From Paramecium sonneborni (lineage: Eukaryota; Ciliophora; Oligohymenophorea; Peniculida; Parameciidae), in NCBI GenBank assembly GCA_905182985.1, contig CAJJDN010000013.1, positions 111,441-175,440 of the forward strand: a DNA stretch of 64,000 nt, written 5' to 3'. Positions 1 through 12,346 of the stretch are shown piece after piece. Each line of letters starts with the position of its first letter. Position 1 is the stretch's first letter. The position numbers and the translations under genes were made by a program. Under the pieces are notes generated by a model. The model saw only the letters and a list, made by a program, of their open reading frames with translations. It made no database searches and had not been told where the DNA came from.

Positions 1-69
1 AAGCTCATTTTTAAGAATTAGAAATTCTGATTTAAAGCAATAATTTTTCTTCAAATGAATTCATGTCCA

Positions 70-497
70 TCAATCAAATATTATTCTAACATTCTTTAAA
101 TACACAGTTTGGGCTTCTGGATGAAAATTTTCTTATTTTTAGAGTCTGGGGTTGAATGACTGATTTTGAAAGATAAATTTTGGATAGTTGAATTGCAAAT
201 TATAGAAAGTTCAAATGTTTGAGTTGATAATATAAAAATAAAAAGAAATCACTGTTTTTTAATTTCAATTTATTAGGTCTAAACATTATTGTAAGTTTAG
301 GTTTGAGGATTAGAGGTTTTATTATTACTATCCTAACAAATAATTTAACAAAAGGATTGTTATTGATAATTGTTTTTGTCGAGTTTTTATCGTTCTTCAT
401 TATATTTCTTTAATTTGTCAAAGTCTATGAAGATAAATTGCTATGCTCCACTTCGTTTCAGATTTGATGCATTCTTTTAAGACTGACAAATACCCAT
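70..497 (-). CDS. small N-terminally acylated protein (hypothetical)
   Basis: The reading starts MGICQS, a consensus N-myristoylation start (Gly2, Ser6) with a neighbouring Cys that could be palmitoylated, so membrane anchoring is inferred. A charged, helical stretch (DKLKKYNEERQKLDK) and a Gln/Asn-rich tail follow. The first block is open from 497 to a TGA at 249-251. A second coding-looking block on the same strand (about 70-215, ending KNVRIIFD) may be a further exon, but I could not join the two with a clean GT...AG intron. If it is not joined, the gene ends at 249. No family recognised. It is divergent from the HMG-box gene at 779. Confidence 0.5.
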
Positions 498-778
498 TTG
501 ATTTATTAATATATTAATTGTTATTAATTGATATCAGATATTTAGACAAACCTAAAATATTTTGTTACTACTAAACTTCTTATGAAGGATTTAACAAGAA
601 TTAAATGATTCTAAGAAAGTCATAAATTAAGTATAGATGAAACTGAATTCTAAGTAATATTAAACCATAATTAGCTTAACTTATGGATGTTAAACAATTA
701 ATATAATTCTTATTTTTTAATTATTAATAATACAAGGTTACATAATATTTTTTTATTAAAATTATTTTTTTTGGAAAT
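498..778. other. divergent intergenic region
   Basis: An AT-rich spacer of about 280 bases between two divergently transcribed genes. It presumably holds both promoters. No specific motif is recognisable beyond T- and A-rich tracts. Confidence 0.5.
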
Positions 779-1616
779 ATGGAGGATAAAGAATTTGTAT
801 TAAAATAACTTATGATTATTTAGAGTTAAGAGATTGCTAGGAAATTCTAGATATTTTTTGCACATATGGAATAATTTTGTTAATAATTTTTGAAGGGATA
901 AAATGCGGCTGAATTTAGAAATGATAAAAGTGAAAAGAAAAAAGAACGAGATCCTAATGCACCAAAGAGACCTCTTACTGCTTTTTTCTTATTTAACTAA
1001 AAATATCGTGAAAAGGTTTTGGAAAGAAATCCAGGTATTGATTAGAATGATTTTATTTAGAAGTTAAACTTATATAAATTTCATAAATGGCTGGATAAAA
1101 ATGGAATTCAATGAGTGAAGAGGAGAAATAAGTAAAAATTATATATACTGTTTAAGCCATATATTGATTAATATAATGAAGCAAAAAATAAATATGAAGA
1201 AGAGATTAAAGATTATAATGAAAAACAAAGTATTACAAATAATGATAAAAAGAGAAAGAAATAAGAAAAAGTATTTATTATTGATTTAATATTAGTTTGA
1301 TGATAAATCTGTGAAATCAGGATAAGATTATCATTCAGATGATATTGATTCTGAATCAATATAACCAGCTATTAAACATCAACAATAGCTAAAATAATAA
1401 TAATAATAACAAACAGAAAAGAAAAAAGTTATACAAACTGTAGTTTCTGATGATGATGATGACCAAATATAATAAGGCATCTAGTCTAAACCATAATAAT
1501 CAAAATTAAAAGCTACTAAACCTAAAAATAAATAAAACATGGATGATGATCTATAAAGGGAGATAATCCAAGTAATTAATAACGACAAATCATAGAAAAA
1601 ATCAACAAAAAAATGA
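779..1616 (+). CDS. HMG-box chromatin protein
   Basis: Four exons join in frame across introns 1035-1060, 1132-1156 and 1271-1295 (26, 25, 25 nt) to give about 253 residues. Residues about 57-130 form a canonical HMG-B box: DPNAPKRPLTAFFLF, then a WNSMSEEEKQ segment and a PYIDQYNEAKNKYEEE helix. HMG-B boxes bind and bend DNA without sequence preference, so a nuclear architectural role is expected. The first about 50 residues are a helical extension. The C-terminal third is Gln/Lys-rich with acidic Asp runs, like the acidic tails of HMGB proteins. Many Gln codons are TAA/TAG, which confirms the ciliate code. Stop is TGA 1614-1616. Exon lengths sum to a multiple of three. Confidence 0.93.
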
Positions 1617-2073
1617 AATTATAACATTAAATAAATTCTATATTTAAGAATTATTTATCTTTAAAATATTCAAGTTAATTTGGATTATTTATTTTGATGT
1701 ATCTTAATTAAAAAATTTTAATTTTTTAGCAATTCATTCTAATAAATGTTAACCACTTAAATTTTGGATTCGTTGAATCAGATAATGTCTACCTTCTTGA
1801 TTAATGTTCCTAAATTAATTTCAATTTATATAATGAATCACAATATCTTAAAGTATTTATTATAATTCTAAATACAAAAAACTCATTAATTCATTTAATA
1901 GATTTATTATTTAAATAATCTACCATAAAAATATGAATTCTATCTTTATTTGAAATTTTAACTAAAATTGAATCTTTAATTAATTAAATACATATATTAT
2001 TGATAAATATCTCATTTATTATTATAGGTTTTGTACTATAAGGATATTAATATTTATATAAATAAAATATTTA
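1617..2073. other. convergent intergenic region
   Basis: About 450 bases between the 3' ends of the HMG-box gene and the EF-hand gene. Short open stretches occur in several frames on both strands, but none has a start, coherent composition and intron junctions. I see no supportable gene. Confidence 0.4.
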
Positions 2074-3685
2074 TCATGATGCCTTATTTACCTTACTTTC
2101 ATTTAGAAAGATTTTGTAAGCAATTAAAAGAGGTTTCTTTTCTTCAGGGTCTTCCAAAATTTTTTAGTTCAAGACTTCCAAAATTTTCTGCCATTATTCC
2201 TTATAATGTTCATCAATTTAAGCATTCTACAATCTCTAATTGAAATGAACGTAATCTTTTGACCATTAATCTCTAAGTTATCCAAATTTGATTTAACAAT
2301 CGCTATTATCTAAATATAATGAATTAATTTTAACTTTTAATTTATAAAAATTTATTTTATGCTTGATCACTAAATAAATTGTATTCCATGCATAAAATGG
2401 AAAATCTTTCAAAAGATAATGCTCTTTCCTCGTCAGTTAGTATATCTGCATTATCTTCAAATATATCTATCCATTTATCCTCATCATACTTATCAGGTTC
2501 TATATATTTATTTAAAATTAAAAATTCTTCCAAATTACACATTCCATTTCCATCTAAATCACTTGCTGCAAAGGCATTAATAACATATAGTTTAGTTTTT
2601 TCAACAGTATTTCTAAATACTTGTAATACTTTTATCATCATTAAATCAAAATCTATAATACCTTACTTATTAACATTTTTTGGATCATTTTCCTTCAATT
2701 ATTCTATATCATGCTTTAATTAAATTAATTCATCATTTTATGGACTGAACATTAATTAACCAATATATGACAAAGCTCTTACAAAAGGTACATACATCTT
2801 CATCTCAGATTCATTATCTTTCAGACTTTATCCTAAATTCTATTAACTATTCATAAAATCCCAAGCCTCCAAATATTTCTATTATTCTTCTACTGTATAA
2901 TTTACATTCTGTTCCAAAAGACCCATAAATTTAGCAAATATATTTATTCTTACTATCTTTATATTCTTTTTAACTGATAATACTAAAACTTAAAATTTTT
3001 ATTCTGTTACTTTGGTAAATCCAAATTATTATAAATAATAATTATATATATATGAACCCATATCCTAATCTTTCACTTATTTTTACTCCTTCTAATTCTA
3101 TAATTTTTCATTATACAAAGTTGTTATATATTTTAATACTAATTTAACTGGCATATAATTGTTAAACTTTTACATCTATTTATTTTTTAATTTTTCTATA
3201 ATATTTTTTGATTGATCTTTTTAAAAATCATAAGAAATTACAACTTTTTAACCTAATTATGGGGCCTTTCTCTATTTTTTTGTATCTTTAAAAGTTCCTT
3301 ACTTTACTAAAACAGATAATCGTTTTTGACCATTAATAACAACTGATTCTTATGATTAATGTACATCATCTTCTTATTATTTAAATTCTGATAAGCTTTG
3401 AGATTATTGAGATAATTGAGATAATTAAATTTTTGTATTTAATTGTGCTAATTAAATTTACAAACGTTCATTTTCTTTTTATAATTCATCTATTTGTTAA
3501 TTTGAATTCAATGCATTTTATTCAAATTAAAAGATCTAATCACTAAATTAATGTAAATCCTATTCTTACTATTATAGTCGAGCCTTCAAAAATGAAATAA
3601 AAGTTAAAACTTACTTTGATTTAGAGTCCTTCTTTAAAAGTAATTAATTATTTATAATATTTGAATCACATCTAGTTAAAATAGG

Positions 3686-3754
<69 letters not shown>

Positions 3755-5253
3755 GATATTTTATCCATTTTATGAAAATCCTGATTTTATCATTGAATAT
3801 TAAGATTTATTCATTTCCATTCCTTTACGATTTTAAACAATTTCCAATTAATCATATGTATCATCAATTATTTACTCTATCAGACTATCTTCTGATCCTT
3901 TTCTACCCACTTTTTCAATAAATTCTGTATATTTAACTGCATTATTTATATTAGATTACTAAATTATATCAAATTAAGAATCAATTAAAGTTAAATCTGT
4001 TTAAATTTCAATTTCCTTTGTATAATATTAAAGTAAATCAAATTCTATCTATTGTTCTTTTTAGGCCTGTTTTATTATTCTTTCAAAATTAATTTCTAAT
4101 TAATTTAATTGTTCCTCTTCTTATTATAAAATTTCATCTTAAGAATTACTTAATGGACTATAGTTTTTGTCTTCAGGATCTTATATTTTTGGAGAATTAG
4201 TCTAAATAGTTTATTGTCGAGTAAATTGTAAAGTCTATTGACGATTTAATTAAGAAGTTTACTATCGATTAAATTATTTAATTGATTCACATTTAAATTA
4301 ATTTGTTGGTTATCGATTTAATTAATTATTTGATTATCTATTTGATTAATTATTCTATATTAGATTTAATTAAGATATTGTTTCATAACTTTAATGTAAT
4401 TTATTCTCATAAAATTAGATCTTTTATCTTAATATTTAAATCTCTGATTCTTGCTATTTTATTATTTTATCATTTTTATTAATTATTTTGTTTCTTTATT
4501 CTACTTTTTATATTAATGCACTATTCTTACTAATCATATCTGTAATATCTTTCTCCAATTTTTAATTATTTTCCTTTATTTCATTTATTTTACTATCTTT
4601 TGAACTTATAAACTATTCTAACTATTTTATCTTTTCTTAAAATTACTATTTTTATAAAGAAATTGTCTCCAAATTCATTTTTTCTTATTGTTTTTTTTAA
4701 ATTACTAATTAAGTTTATTATTCCGCCAGATTAAATTACATTTCTTTAACAAATGAACTAAATAAGAAAGATAATTCTCTAAATTCTTCAAATAAAAGAT
4801 CTTTTAAAAAACTTTCCATTTTTTATAAAAATTCATTTCTATTTTCATTATTTATGCATTATGTGAAATTTCTTTCAATTTCTAAAATTTGATGTCTTTT
4901 AGATACATTATCCTAAGAATTAAGAAGTTTTTAGAATATAGTTTAATTATATTTATTAGACTTTGGACTTTAGAATTTAATAAACTCACATTGTTATTAA
5001 GCTTATAAAATTGATTTTAAAGCATTTGAATTAGATTTATTACGTCTCTCTAAAAATTATGTTGTTTCTATAAAATTTGATATATCTTCTTACATAATCT
5101 TTGCTTAGATTATTCAACAAATTATTTTATGATTTAGTCTTTAGGTGTTTTATCTGATTCAGAAACAGAAGTCTTTAATATTTAATCTGATCGATATGAG
5201 TTATCTGTTACCTTTTTATTTAAGTTAAAGAAAATTAAATGTCTATTTGTCAT
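2074..5253 (-). CDS. long coiled-coil protein with C-terminal EF-hands
   Basis: Starts MTNRHLIFFN at 5253. The first two thirds are Lys/Glu/Gln-rich heptad-like sequence, predicted coiled coil, with a run of 22 consecutive Gln encoded by TAA (3689-3754). The C-terminal third contains Ca2+-binding-type loops: one incomplete (NVNKQGIIDFD) and one canonical (SDLDGNGMCNLEEF, around 2555-2600), then an acidic helical tail. Confirmed introns include 29 nt in the N-terminal region (around 4972-5000), 22 nt around 2990-3020 and 25 nt at about 2300-2325. The last one shifts the frame and extends the protein beyond its apparent end to TGA 2074-2076 (tail EEKKPLLIAYKIFLNESK). Family not recognised. A Ca2+-responsive cytoskeletal or basal-body role is only inference. 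Some mid-gene exon borders were not resolved. Confidence 0.8.
3689..3754 (-). repeat. (TAA)22 microsatellite coding polyglutamine
   Basis: A pure trinucleotide repeat of 22 units lies inside the coiled-coil/EF-hand gene. The open flanking frame (SGFSQNGQNI before it) reads every unit as TAA, which is Gln here. Under the standard code this would be 22 consecutive stops. Confidence 0.9.
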
Positions 5254-5571
5254 TTTATTTTAATTAATTATTATTATTATATATCTAATAAACAAAGCAA
5301 TTTTTAATGTTTGAATAATCACTAATTGAATTTCATGTTTTTTCATTATTTTATTTTGTATTCTATTCTTACTGACCTAATATAAATTGTTTAAAAATTT
5401 AGTACAAACATCAAAAATATACTCATAAACATTAGAATTTAAAAATTATATTCATTATTTAATTATTTTATATGCTTGATATTTATGAACTTATAATAAA
5501 ATTAATTTTTTAAAACAAGAATATACAATCCATCCACTTTTATGATTCTCTCATTTTTTTATTGGAATAAA
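5254..5571. other. divergent intergenic region
   Basis: About 320 bases of AT-rich sequence between the start of the EF-hand gene on the minus strand and the small basic-protein gene on the plus strand. No other feature seen. Confidence 0.45.
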
Positions 5572-6651
5572 ATGGAGTAAAATAGAAAGAAAAATACTTC
5601 CCAAGAAAAAAAAGTCATTCCATCTTTTAGTAGTCCATCTACGATCTAATAATATGAACCTAGAACACAAATAAGGAGATAAATAATAGAAGATGAATAA
5701 TAAAGATAATAAAAGAAACGATAAACAGAAAGGTTTTAACCTAAAGCAACATCAGAAGATGAGGATCTTCAATTAAATTATCTATAAATCGGAAATTAAG
5801 CAAAAAAAAGATAAAAAAGCTAAACTCAAAGATTCTGGAAATATGATTAAAGAAAACAGAAAAGAAATCATTCAGAATAAAGATTTGCAGCGAATAATTC
5901 TAATTAAGGTGTCAATACTGAAAAATATAATGAATTTGATGATCTCGATTAAATTTCAGATGATAAAGCTGATTTATGTATCAGAAATCTTCCATAAAAT
6001 AGATTAATGAAAAAATTGACAATATGATTATAAATAATCAAACAAGAGAACTAATTAATGATCTTTGTTTTATTTCACTCTAAATTTTATTAAAAGCTAC
6101 AAATAAATTAAAAAATTCTTTTTTTCCATAAATTTAAAAAAATTGCCATTCAAAATAATTTATTATATTTCATTGAAATCATCTTATATTCACCATTAAA
6201 TATTTCTTAAATTTATAAATACTTCAAGTATTTAAAAAATAAATAAATATACAATCATTCTATTCCAATCTTCTATTTTCAGACAAATATTCATTATGTA
6301 TATATATTTTTAAGATCAAATATCTGTATTTTATAGATTTTTTAAATAATCTTAAAAATTTTAAGAATAAAATTAATTTTAATCCAAACTTTAAATTGAC
6401 TCTAGAATCATACTATTGAAAGTTTTCTTTTATGAGATTTTACCTATGCTTCTATTATAAAACATACGTAAATTCTTATTATATTAATAAAAGATTTGAT
6501 TAAAATATTATTAGTTATTTCTTTAGAAAATAGCATATCTATATGTATAAGATAATAAGTTAAGAAAAAGTAAAGAATTAATAATTAATTTTAGGAATTT
6601 GGATAGGTAAGTCAAGTGAAATTTTATAATAATTGAATTTAGGAATTTGTG
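5553..6651. repeat. direct duplicate, copy 1 (assembly overlap)
   Basis: This 1099-base stretch recurs base for base, offset exactly 1100, at 6653-7751, with a single N (6652) between the copies. The pattern fits two contigs whose overlapping ends were abutted instead of merged. One copy should probably be removed. Confidence 0.9.
5572..6027 (+). CDS. small basic Gln/Lys-rich protein (copy 1)
   Basis: An intronless reading of 151 codons from ATG 5572 to TGA 6025-6027. It begins MEQNRKKNTSQEKK and is dominated by Gln, Lys, Arg and Asn, with an acidic patch (EFDDLDQISDDKAD) near the C-terminus. No domain recognised. The composition suggests a disordered, possibly nucleic-acid-binding protein (inference). 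It lies wholly inside the duplicated block, so it and the copy at 6672 are probably one gene. Confidence 0.65.
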
Positions 6652-6652
6652 N

Positions 6653-7751
6653 ATTTTTTTATTGGAATAAAATGGAGTAAAATAGAAAGAAAAATACTTC
6701 CCAAGAAAAAAAAGTCATTCCATCTTTTAGTAGTCCATCTACGATCTAATAATATGAACCTAGAACACAAATAAGGAGATAAATAATAGAAGATGAATAA
6801 TAAAGATAATAAAAGAAACGATAAACAGAAAGGTTTTAACCTAAAGCAACATCAGAAGATGAGGATCTTCAATTAAATTATCTATAAATCGGAAATTAAG
6901 CAAAAAAAAGATAAAAAAGCTAAACTCAAAGATTCTGGAAATATGATTAAAGAAAACAGAAAAGAAATCATTCAGAATAAAGATTTGCAGCGAATAATTC
7001 TAATTAAGGTGTCAATACTGAAAAATATAATGAATTTGATGATCTCGATTAAATTTCAGATGATAAAGCTGATTTATGTATCAGAAATCTTCCATAAAAT
7101 AGATTAATGAAAAAATTGACAATATGATTATAAATAATCAAACAAGAGAACTAATTAATGATCTTTGTTTTATTTCACTCTAAATTTTATTAAAAGCTAC
7201 AAATAAATTAAAAAATTCTTTTTTTCCATAAATTTAAAAAAATTGCCATTCAAAATAATTTATTATATTTCATTGAAATCATCTTATATTCACCATTAAA
7301 TATTTCTTAAATTTATAAATACTTCAAGTATTTAAAAAATAAATAAATATACAATCATTCTATTCCAATCTTCTATTTTCAGACAAATATTCATTATGTA
7401 TATATATTTTTAAGATCAAATATCTGTATTTTATAGATTTTTTAAATAATCTTAAAAATTTTAAGAATAAAATTAATTTTAATCCAAACTTTAAATTGAC
7501 TCTAGAATCATACTATTGAAAGTTTTCTTTTATGAGATTTTACCTATGCTTCTATTATAAAACATACGTAAATTCTTATTATATTAATAAAAGATTTGAT
7601 TAAAATATTATTAGTTATTTCTTTAGAAAATAGCATATCTATATGTATAAGATAATAAGTTAAGAAAAAGTAAAGAATTAATAATTAATTTTAGGAATTT
7701 GGATAGGTAAGTCAAGTGAAATTTTATAATAATTGAATTTAGGAATTTGTG
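6653..7751. repeat. direct duplicate, copy 2 (assembly overlap)
   Basis: Second copy of 5553-6651. Its right end runs on without interruption into unique sequence at 7752, so this copy is contiguous with the downstream genes, whereas copy 1 is contiguous with the upstream genes. Confidence 0.9.
6672..7127 (+). CDS. small basic Gln/Lys-rich protein (copy 2)
   Basis: Identical to 5572-6027, shifted by 1100 bases: ATG 6672 to TGA 7125-7127, 151 residues. Treat it as the same gene as copy 1 unless long reads show a real tandem duplication. Confidence 0.6.
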
Positions 7752-7839
7752 GATTAGAATAAATTATAAATAGTGAGCATATTAAATAAAGATAAGATCT
7801 GATAAGAAATTAAATTAAATATTTAATTAAATATTAAAA
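7128..7839. other. convergent intergenic region
   Basis: About 710 very AT-rich bases between the basic-protein gene and the end of the CNBD gene. The phrase aatttaggaatttg occurs twice about 50 bases apart (around 7690 and 7738). I see no supportable gene. Confidence 0.35.
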
Positions 7840-9406
7840 TCAAGATTTAAATCTATGGAAACTAGTTTCTTTTTTAATGAATTTAGCATATCTAGGAGAG
7901 AGCAAGATTGTATTGCAAGTAGGAACATTTTATTCGGTAGAGGGTTCAGTTTTTAAATATTTAGTATATCCGAAATTTAAACAATATTCTTCATTTTTTT
8001 AATCTAAGATCCTTTGTTTTAATGAATTTGCAAATAATTTCATTGAGAAATTTTAATTAGTATTTAATTAAGGTTTATTTTATATGTTATTAGTAACAGC
8101 ATTATAATATTTAAGATTATTTTTATCTTTATAATCAATAGTGAATTATAATTTTCTTTAAGGAGATTATTTAGGAGCAACTGGTAATATTTCATCAACA
8201 TTTTGAAATACTTTATATCTATCACTTGATATTTTAATATTTGAAGGATCTTTGAATCCATTTAAAATAGTAACATTTGATTATGTTCTAACAGTTCTAT
8301 TGGTAATTTTAATTTTGGGAATACTTTAATTCTATTTGTATTAATATTTTTCATTTAAATAATTTTCATACCAATTCAGACCTAATGTATGTTTGATAAT
8401 TTCATTAAATTAAGTCTACCAAATTCTAAAGATTTTAGTTTCATTTTACACAATTCCTTAAGTACATCTTAATAATGTATTTTAGTATTTTAATTATAAA
8501 AATTATTCAAAATCTCCAATCATTTATCCTCTACCAAAAACTCCTAAATTAACTAAAGTTTTAGTTGATTTATTTATAATATTATTATCTAGAATATTTG
8601 ATTCATCAATTTGATCTTAATATTTATTAATTTCCCATTTTTATACTAAAACTTCTCCTGAGATAATTAAATATAGACAATCAGCTTTTTGCATTCTTTT
8701 AAATAATACAGCTCCTCCATTTAAATTAATTTCTTCATAATCATGTAATAATTATTATAACGAGGTTTCATTTAATTAATCAAAAGGATATATTTAAGCA
8801 ATAAGTTCTGATCTTATAGTAATAGCTTCTTAATTAATATCTCTTAAAAGTTTTTAATAAGATTCATAAGTTAAGACAGCTAAAATAGATTTTTCTTTAG
8901 CAATAACTGTAGCTGTTCTAGGTATACGTTATTCTATAGCTATTTCTCCAAAATAATCAAACTACTTTTTAATAGCCACTTATCTAAAATTTGGATAACG
9001 AATAGCTAATACATCTTCAAATTTTTTCAATTTACTTCCAAATGTATGATTACATTTATTTTGAGAGTTGTAATTGTCAATATGATCCTAATTCTTAACA
9101 ATGATTGATATTTCACCTTCTAAAATAAAATACATTTTTCGTCCAGTTTCTCCTTAATTAAAGACTACCTCATATTATTTGAATCTCTCAATAAATAATG
9201 ACTTTATTAATTTAATGAGTATGTCCTCTCTCAATTAAGATTTCAATTTTCTATCATGATGTCTATCTATTACTTAAAATATATAAATGATCTTTCTAAT
9301 CTTCTTGCTACATAATTCAATTACATTAAAGTTCTCTCTTATGATTCCATACTTAATATATGTGTTAATTTAAAGATCTCACTCTCAATCCTTTATTAAT
9401 TTTCAT
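7840..9406 (-). CDS. cyclic-nucleotide-binding domain protein
   Basis: About 511 residues, one intron at 9352-9382 (31 nt), TGA at 7840-7842. Two tandem cNMP-binding folds are visible. The first holds FNQGETGRKMYFILEGEI and the phosphate-cassette-like FGEIAIEQRIPRTATV, close to the FGE(I/L)A...R(T)A signature. The second begins LNGGAVLFKRMQKADCLYLI. The C-terminal about 200 residues are Asn/Lys-rich without a recognised domain. No kinase domain or membrane segments are seen, so it resembles a PKA-regulatory-subunit-like or stand-alone cAMP/cGMP sensor rather than a channel. The second fold lacks an obvious Arg cassette and may not bind nucleotide. The start is the only ATG in the open frame after the upstream TGA. 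Confidence 0.85.
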
Positions 9407-9463
9407 CTTCTATAGATTATTTACTTTATGTACTATCTCTTCTTAACATTAATTTAATTAAGA

Positions 9464-10072
9464 ATGTCAAATATTTAAAATACATAGAATCCAAAAGCAT
9501 TAAATAATTTGTTAAACTCGAAACACTCTCTCATAAGATTATAAAAAATACTATCTAATGATAATCACCTTAGAAAATAATAACATTTCAAACCTTTAAG
9601 AACTGAAAAATCAAGCACCTTATCTATTATTAAAAGTGATAGTTTAATAACAACTCATGACAATAAAAACTTTTTTAAAACATCAACAAGCTTAAATAAA
9701 TTGAATAAAATTGTTAATATTCAAAAGAAAGCAAATGATCAAACTCATTAATAAATTATTAAACATCTTCTAACAGATTAATCCTATTCTAAACTCAATA
9801 AAATTAGTTAACAAGGAGATCATGTTAGAACTCTTTAAACACTTAAACCACAACTTTAAAACTTTACAGATTAAAAACTATAAATCAAAGATCTTCGTAA
9901 TAAAATTAAACTTAAATTACAAGAAAGAGATTAAGAATATTTATTTAAGAATGCTTAACAAATTAGTAATTTATAACTTAAGTTATCCAATCTATAAGCT
10001 TCTTAATTATTTAAAAATTTTCTTGTATAAAATGGATATAGATAACCTGCTTTCTTAAAAGACATTTAATGA
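9464..10072 (+). CDS. coiled-coil protein (hypothetical)
   Basis: A single open exon of 202 codons plus TGA 10070-10072, starting MSNIQNTQNPKALNN. Residues 1-60 are basic and Ser/Thr-rich. The rest is a Leu/Gln/Lys heptad pattern (LRNKIKLKLQERDQEYLF, ISNLQLKLSNLQASQ) typical of a coiled coil, so dimerisation or a cytoskeletal role is plausible. It diverges from the CNBD gene with 57 bases between starts. No family assigned. Confidence 0.8.
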
Positions 10073-10404
10073 TTATACTAATAAGAATATAATAAATTTA
10101 AATCCATTTTATTATATCCATCCCATTTATTGCATTTCATATCAATCAATTATTTCAACATAAAATAACTATAGATTCATTTTCATTATCAGTAATGTAA
10201 TTTTCTCCTCAACTTTTTTAAATTTCTCTTATAAAACTCAATAAACATTAAATTAAGAATTTTTTGATATCTATACAAATTAATCACCAACATATTTTTA
10301 ATTATACAGTAATTATAAATTTATTTAAAAATATAAAATATCCAATTAAAAAAACATAAATTTGCACACTTCCTAAATATGAAAAACAAATAAGTTTCAT
10401 TTCT

Positions 10405-12215
10405 ATGTTTAAACATTAACATCATCAATTAGATTTGAATGAACTTAACTTAATTGAAGGCTATAAAAGTATTGATAAATCACAAGAAATTTGTTATTTA
10501 AATATCTAAGTAATATTTTAGAAAGTTGAAGCTTTAAAATCTTAGGACATATGAAAAGTATATGAAAGATGGATTAAATTAGATTCTGATGAAAAATTAA
10601 AATATAATTTTAGAAAAGGGTTATTTTATTTTATAATAGTATGTGAAACTCAATCTTTAAACGAAGTTGATTATTTCAAAATACTAAGAATGATTGAAGT
10701 GAAGAATAACTTAGATATCATTATTATACATAAAATTAAAAAACATTTACTGTTTAAGTAATTATTATTAAGAATAAGTCTACTGTAATTAAACTTAATT
10801 ATAATTCTTAATTAATTTATATCATCAACATAAAAAATATAAAAATAAATTAAACAAAATTCATTGATGTCTCATTAATTTGTTAAAAATTAGTTAGAAC
10901 AAATATAAAAATAAAATGCTAAGAAATTAAAGAAATTTTAATTGTTGGATTTTTATGAAATCCAATCTTAAAATGATAAAATTAATCATAATCTAAAATT
11001 ATGAAAATTGATTAAAATCAAGAATTAAATAATCCTATTAAAAACTAAATAAGAATGGGTAAAATCCTGATTTTTTATAGAATAATAAGATAATAAATGA
11101 AAAATTAAACAAAATAAATATGAAATTTAATTAAATTGTAATAAAGGTACTACTTGATTAAAATTCACAATAAAGTTGATGAATTGATTAAATAGTTTCC
11201 AAACTTTAAATGAAATTTAATGAGATAAAATTTGAAATGATAATATATTGTTCATTAATATTTACAGGATTATAATACTCAAGTCTAAATGATCAAGACC
11301 ATTTTTATCAAAAATGATATATGGAGTCCTTAATTTGAAATTTTTGAAGTAATTACAGCACAATAATTGACAGTTGAAAAAATCTAGATTATCAATTAAG
11401 ATTTGATTATGGGATTTTCAAAATCTGAACAACATATGAAAATTTGGAGTGTTTCAAAGAGATAAGCTGTTTTTGAGCATTTTTTTAATAAAAAAAAAGT
11501 GAACGAATTGTTGATTATATAAAATTTAAATGATTTGGTAGCTTATTGTTTTTCAGATAAATAGGTTTAAGTTTGGAGATTAGAATTTAAAAATAGATTC
11601 TGTTTATAGTATGAATTAAGTTATGAGTAATAGATAAAGAAGATTAAAATATCATATAAACCTTTTTTACTTGGCACATTACATAATGATTAATAAATTA
11701 GATAATTAAAAAAAGATTAGTTAGAATTAAATTTTGTATAATAATCATTACAGATTGAAGATTACAGTTTTTTTTAAAATTAAAATTTTCTAGCTATTAT
11801 GTCTAAGAAAGGATTTGTGTATATATTTTCAATTAAATCTAAAAAATACGTTAAATAATGGAATGCTCATTAGTAAGGTTAGTGTTCTATTGATGGTATT
11901 GATAAGGATTAATTAATTATTACTTAAGCAAAGGATTGCTCCATTAAAATTTGGCATATGGGAAGTTATCACTTATTAAGGGTTATAGATTCTAGAAAAA
12001 TGTCAATATGTTAATATGATATATCAAGTTATACTTTATTGATGTCAACATTTAAGCCATCATTAGATATAATTAGTTTAAAAACTGGTAAATTGATTTA
12101 AAGTCTAGAAATTGATTATCCAATATTGAAAATAGAAATAGAATTTGAAAGTCAATTAATTGCAATACTAGACTATGAATTTCAGATTATTTTATTAAGA
12201 AAAAAATAATATTGA
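10405..12215 (+). pseudogene. WD40-repeat gene with in-frame TGAs (possibly decayed)
   Basis: The 3' part, from ATG 11289 to TGA 12213-12215 (308 codons), is fully open and shows WD-repeat blades: EQHMKIWSVSKRQAVFEHF, DKQVQVWRLEFKNRF, KDCSIKIWHMGSYHLL. Such beta-propellers are interaction scaffolds. Upstream, one frame from ATG 10405 is coding-like (VYERWIKLDSDEKLKYNF) but is broken by TGA at 10552-10554 and 11002-11004. A further frame change and TGA lie near 11240. Candidate introns (22 nt near 11060; 21 nt near 11170) fit, but none removes these stops. Either the 5' half is a pseudogene, or the true start is 11289 and the upstream blocks are relics. Confidence 0.55.
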
Positions 12216-12346
12216 ATATATCTTATTATTTTATATTAATATTTCAAAACAATCTTCATAATTAATGTATAAATATAAAAAGGATAAATTTTTAACATAT
12301 TCATGATTTTTACATATAAAATTACATATTGTTTATATTTATTTGA

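Noticed and set aside
2031..2243. Plus-strand open frame of 70 codons
   Set aside because: It is antisense to well-supported C-terminal exons of the minus-strand EF-hand gene (EEKKPLLIAYKIFLNE).
3689..3754. Non-coding satellite or CRISPR-like array
   Set aside because: The repeat is a simple triplet with no spacers and lies in an open coding frame as Gln codons.
10552..11004. Selenocysteine at the in-frame TGAs
   Set aside because: Sequence around the TGAs is not that of any selenoprotein family, and no SECIS-like hairpin was recognised.
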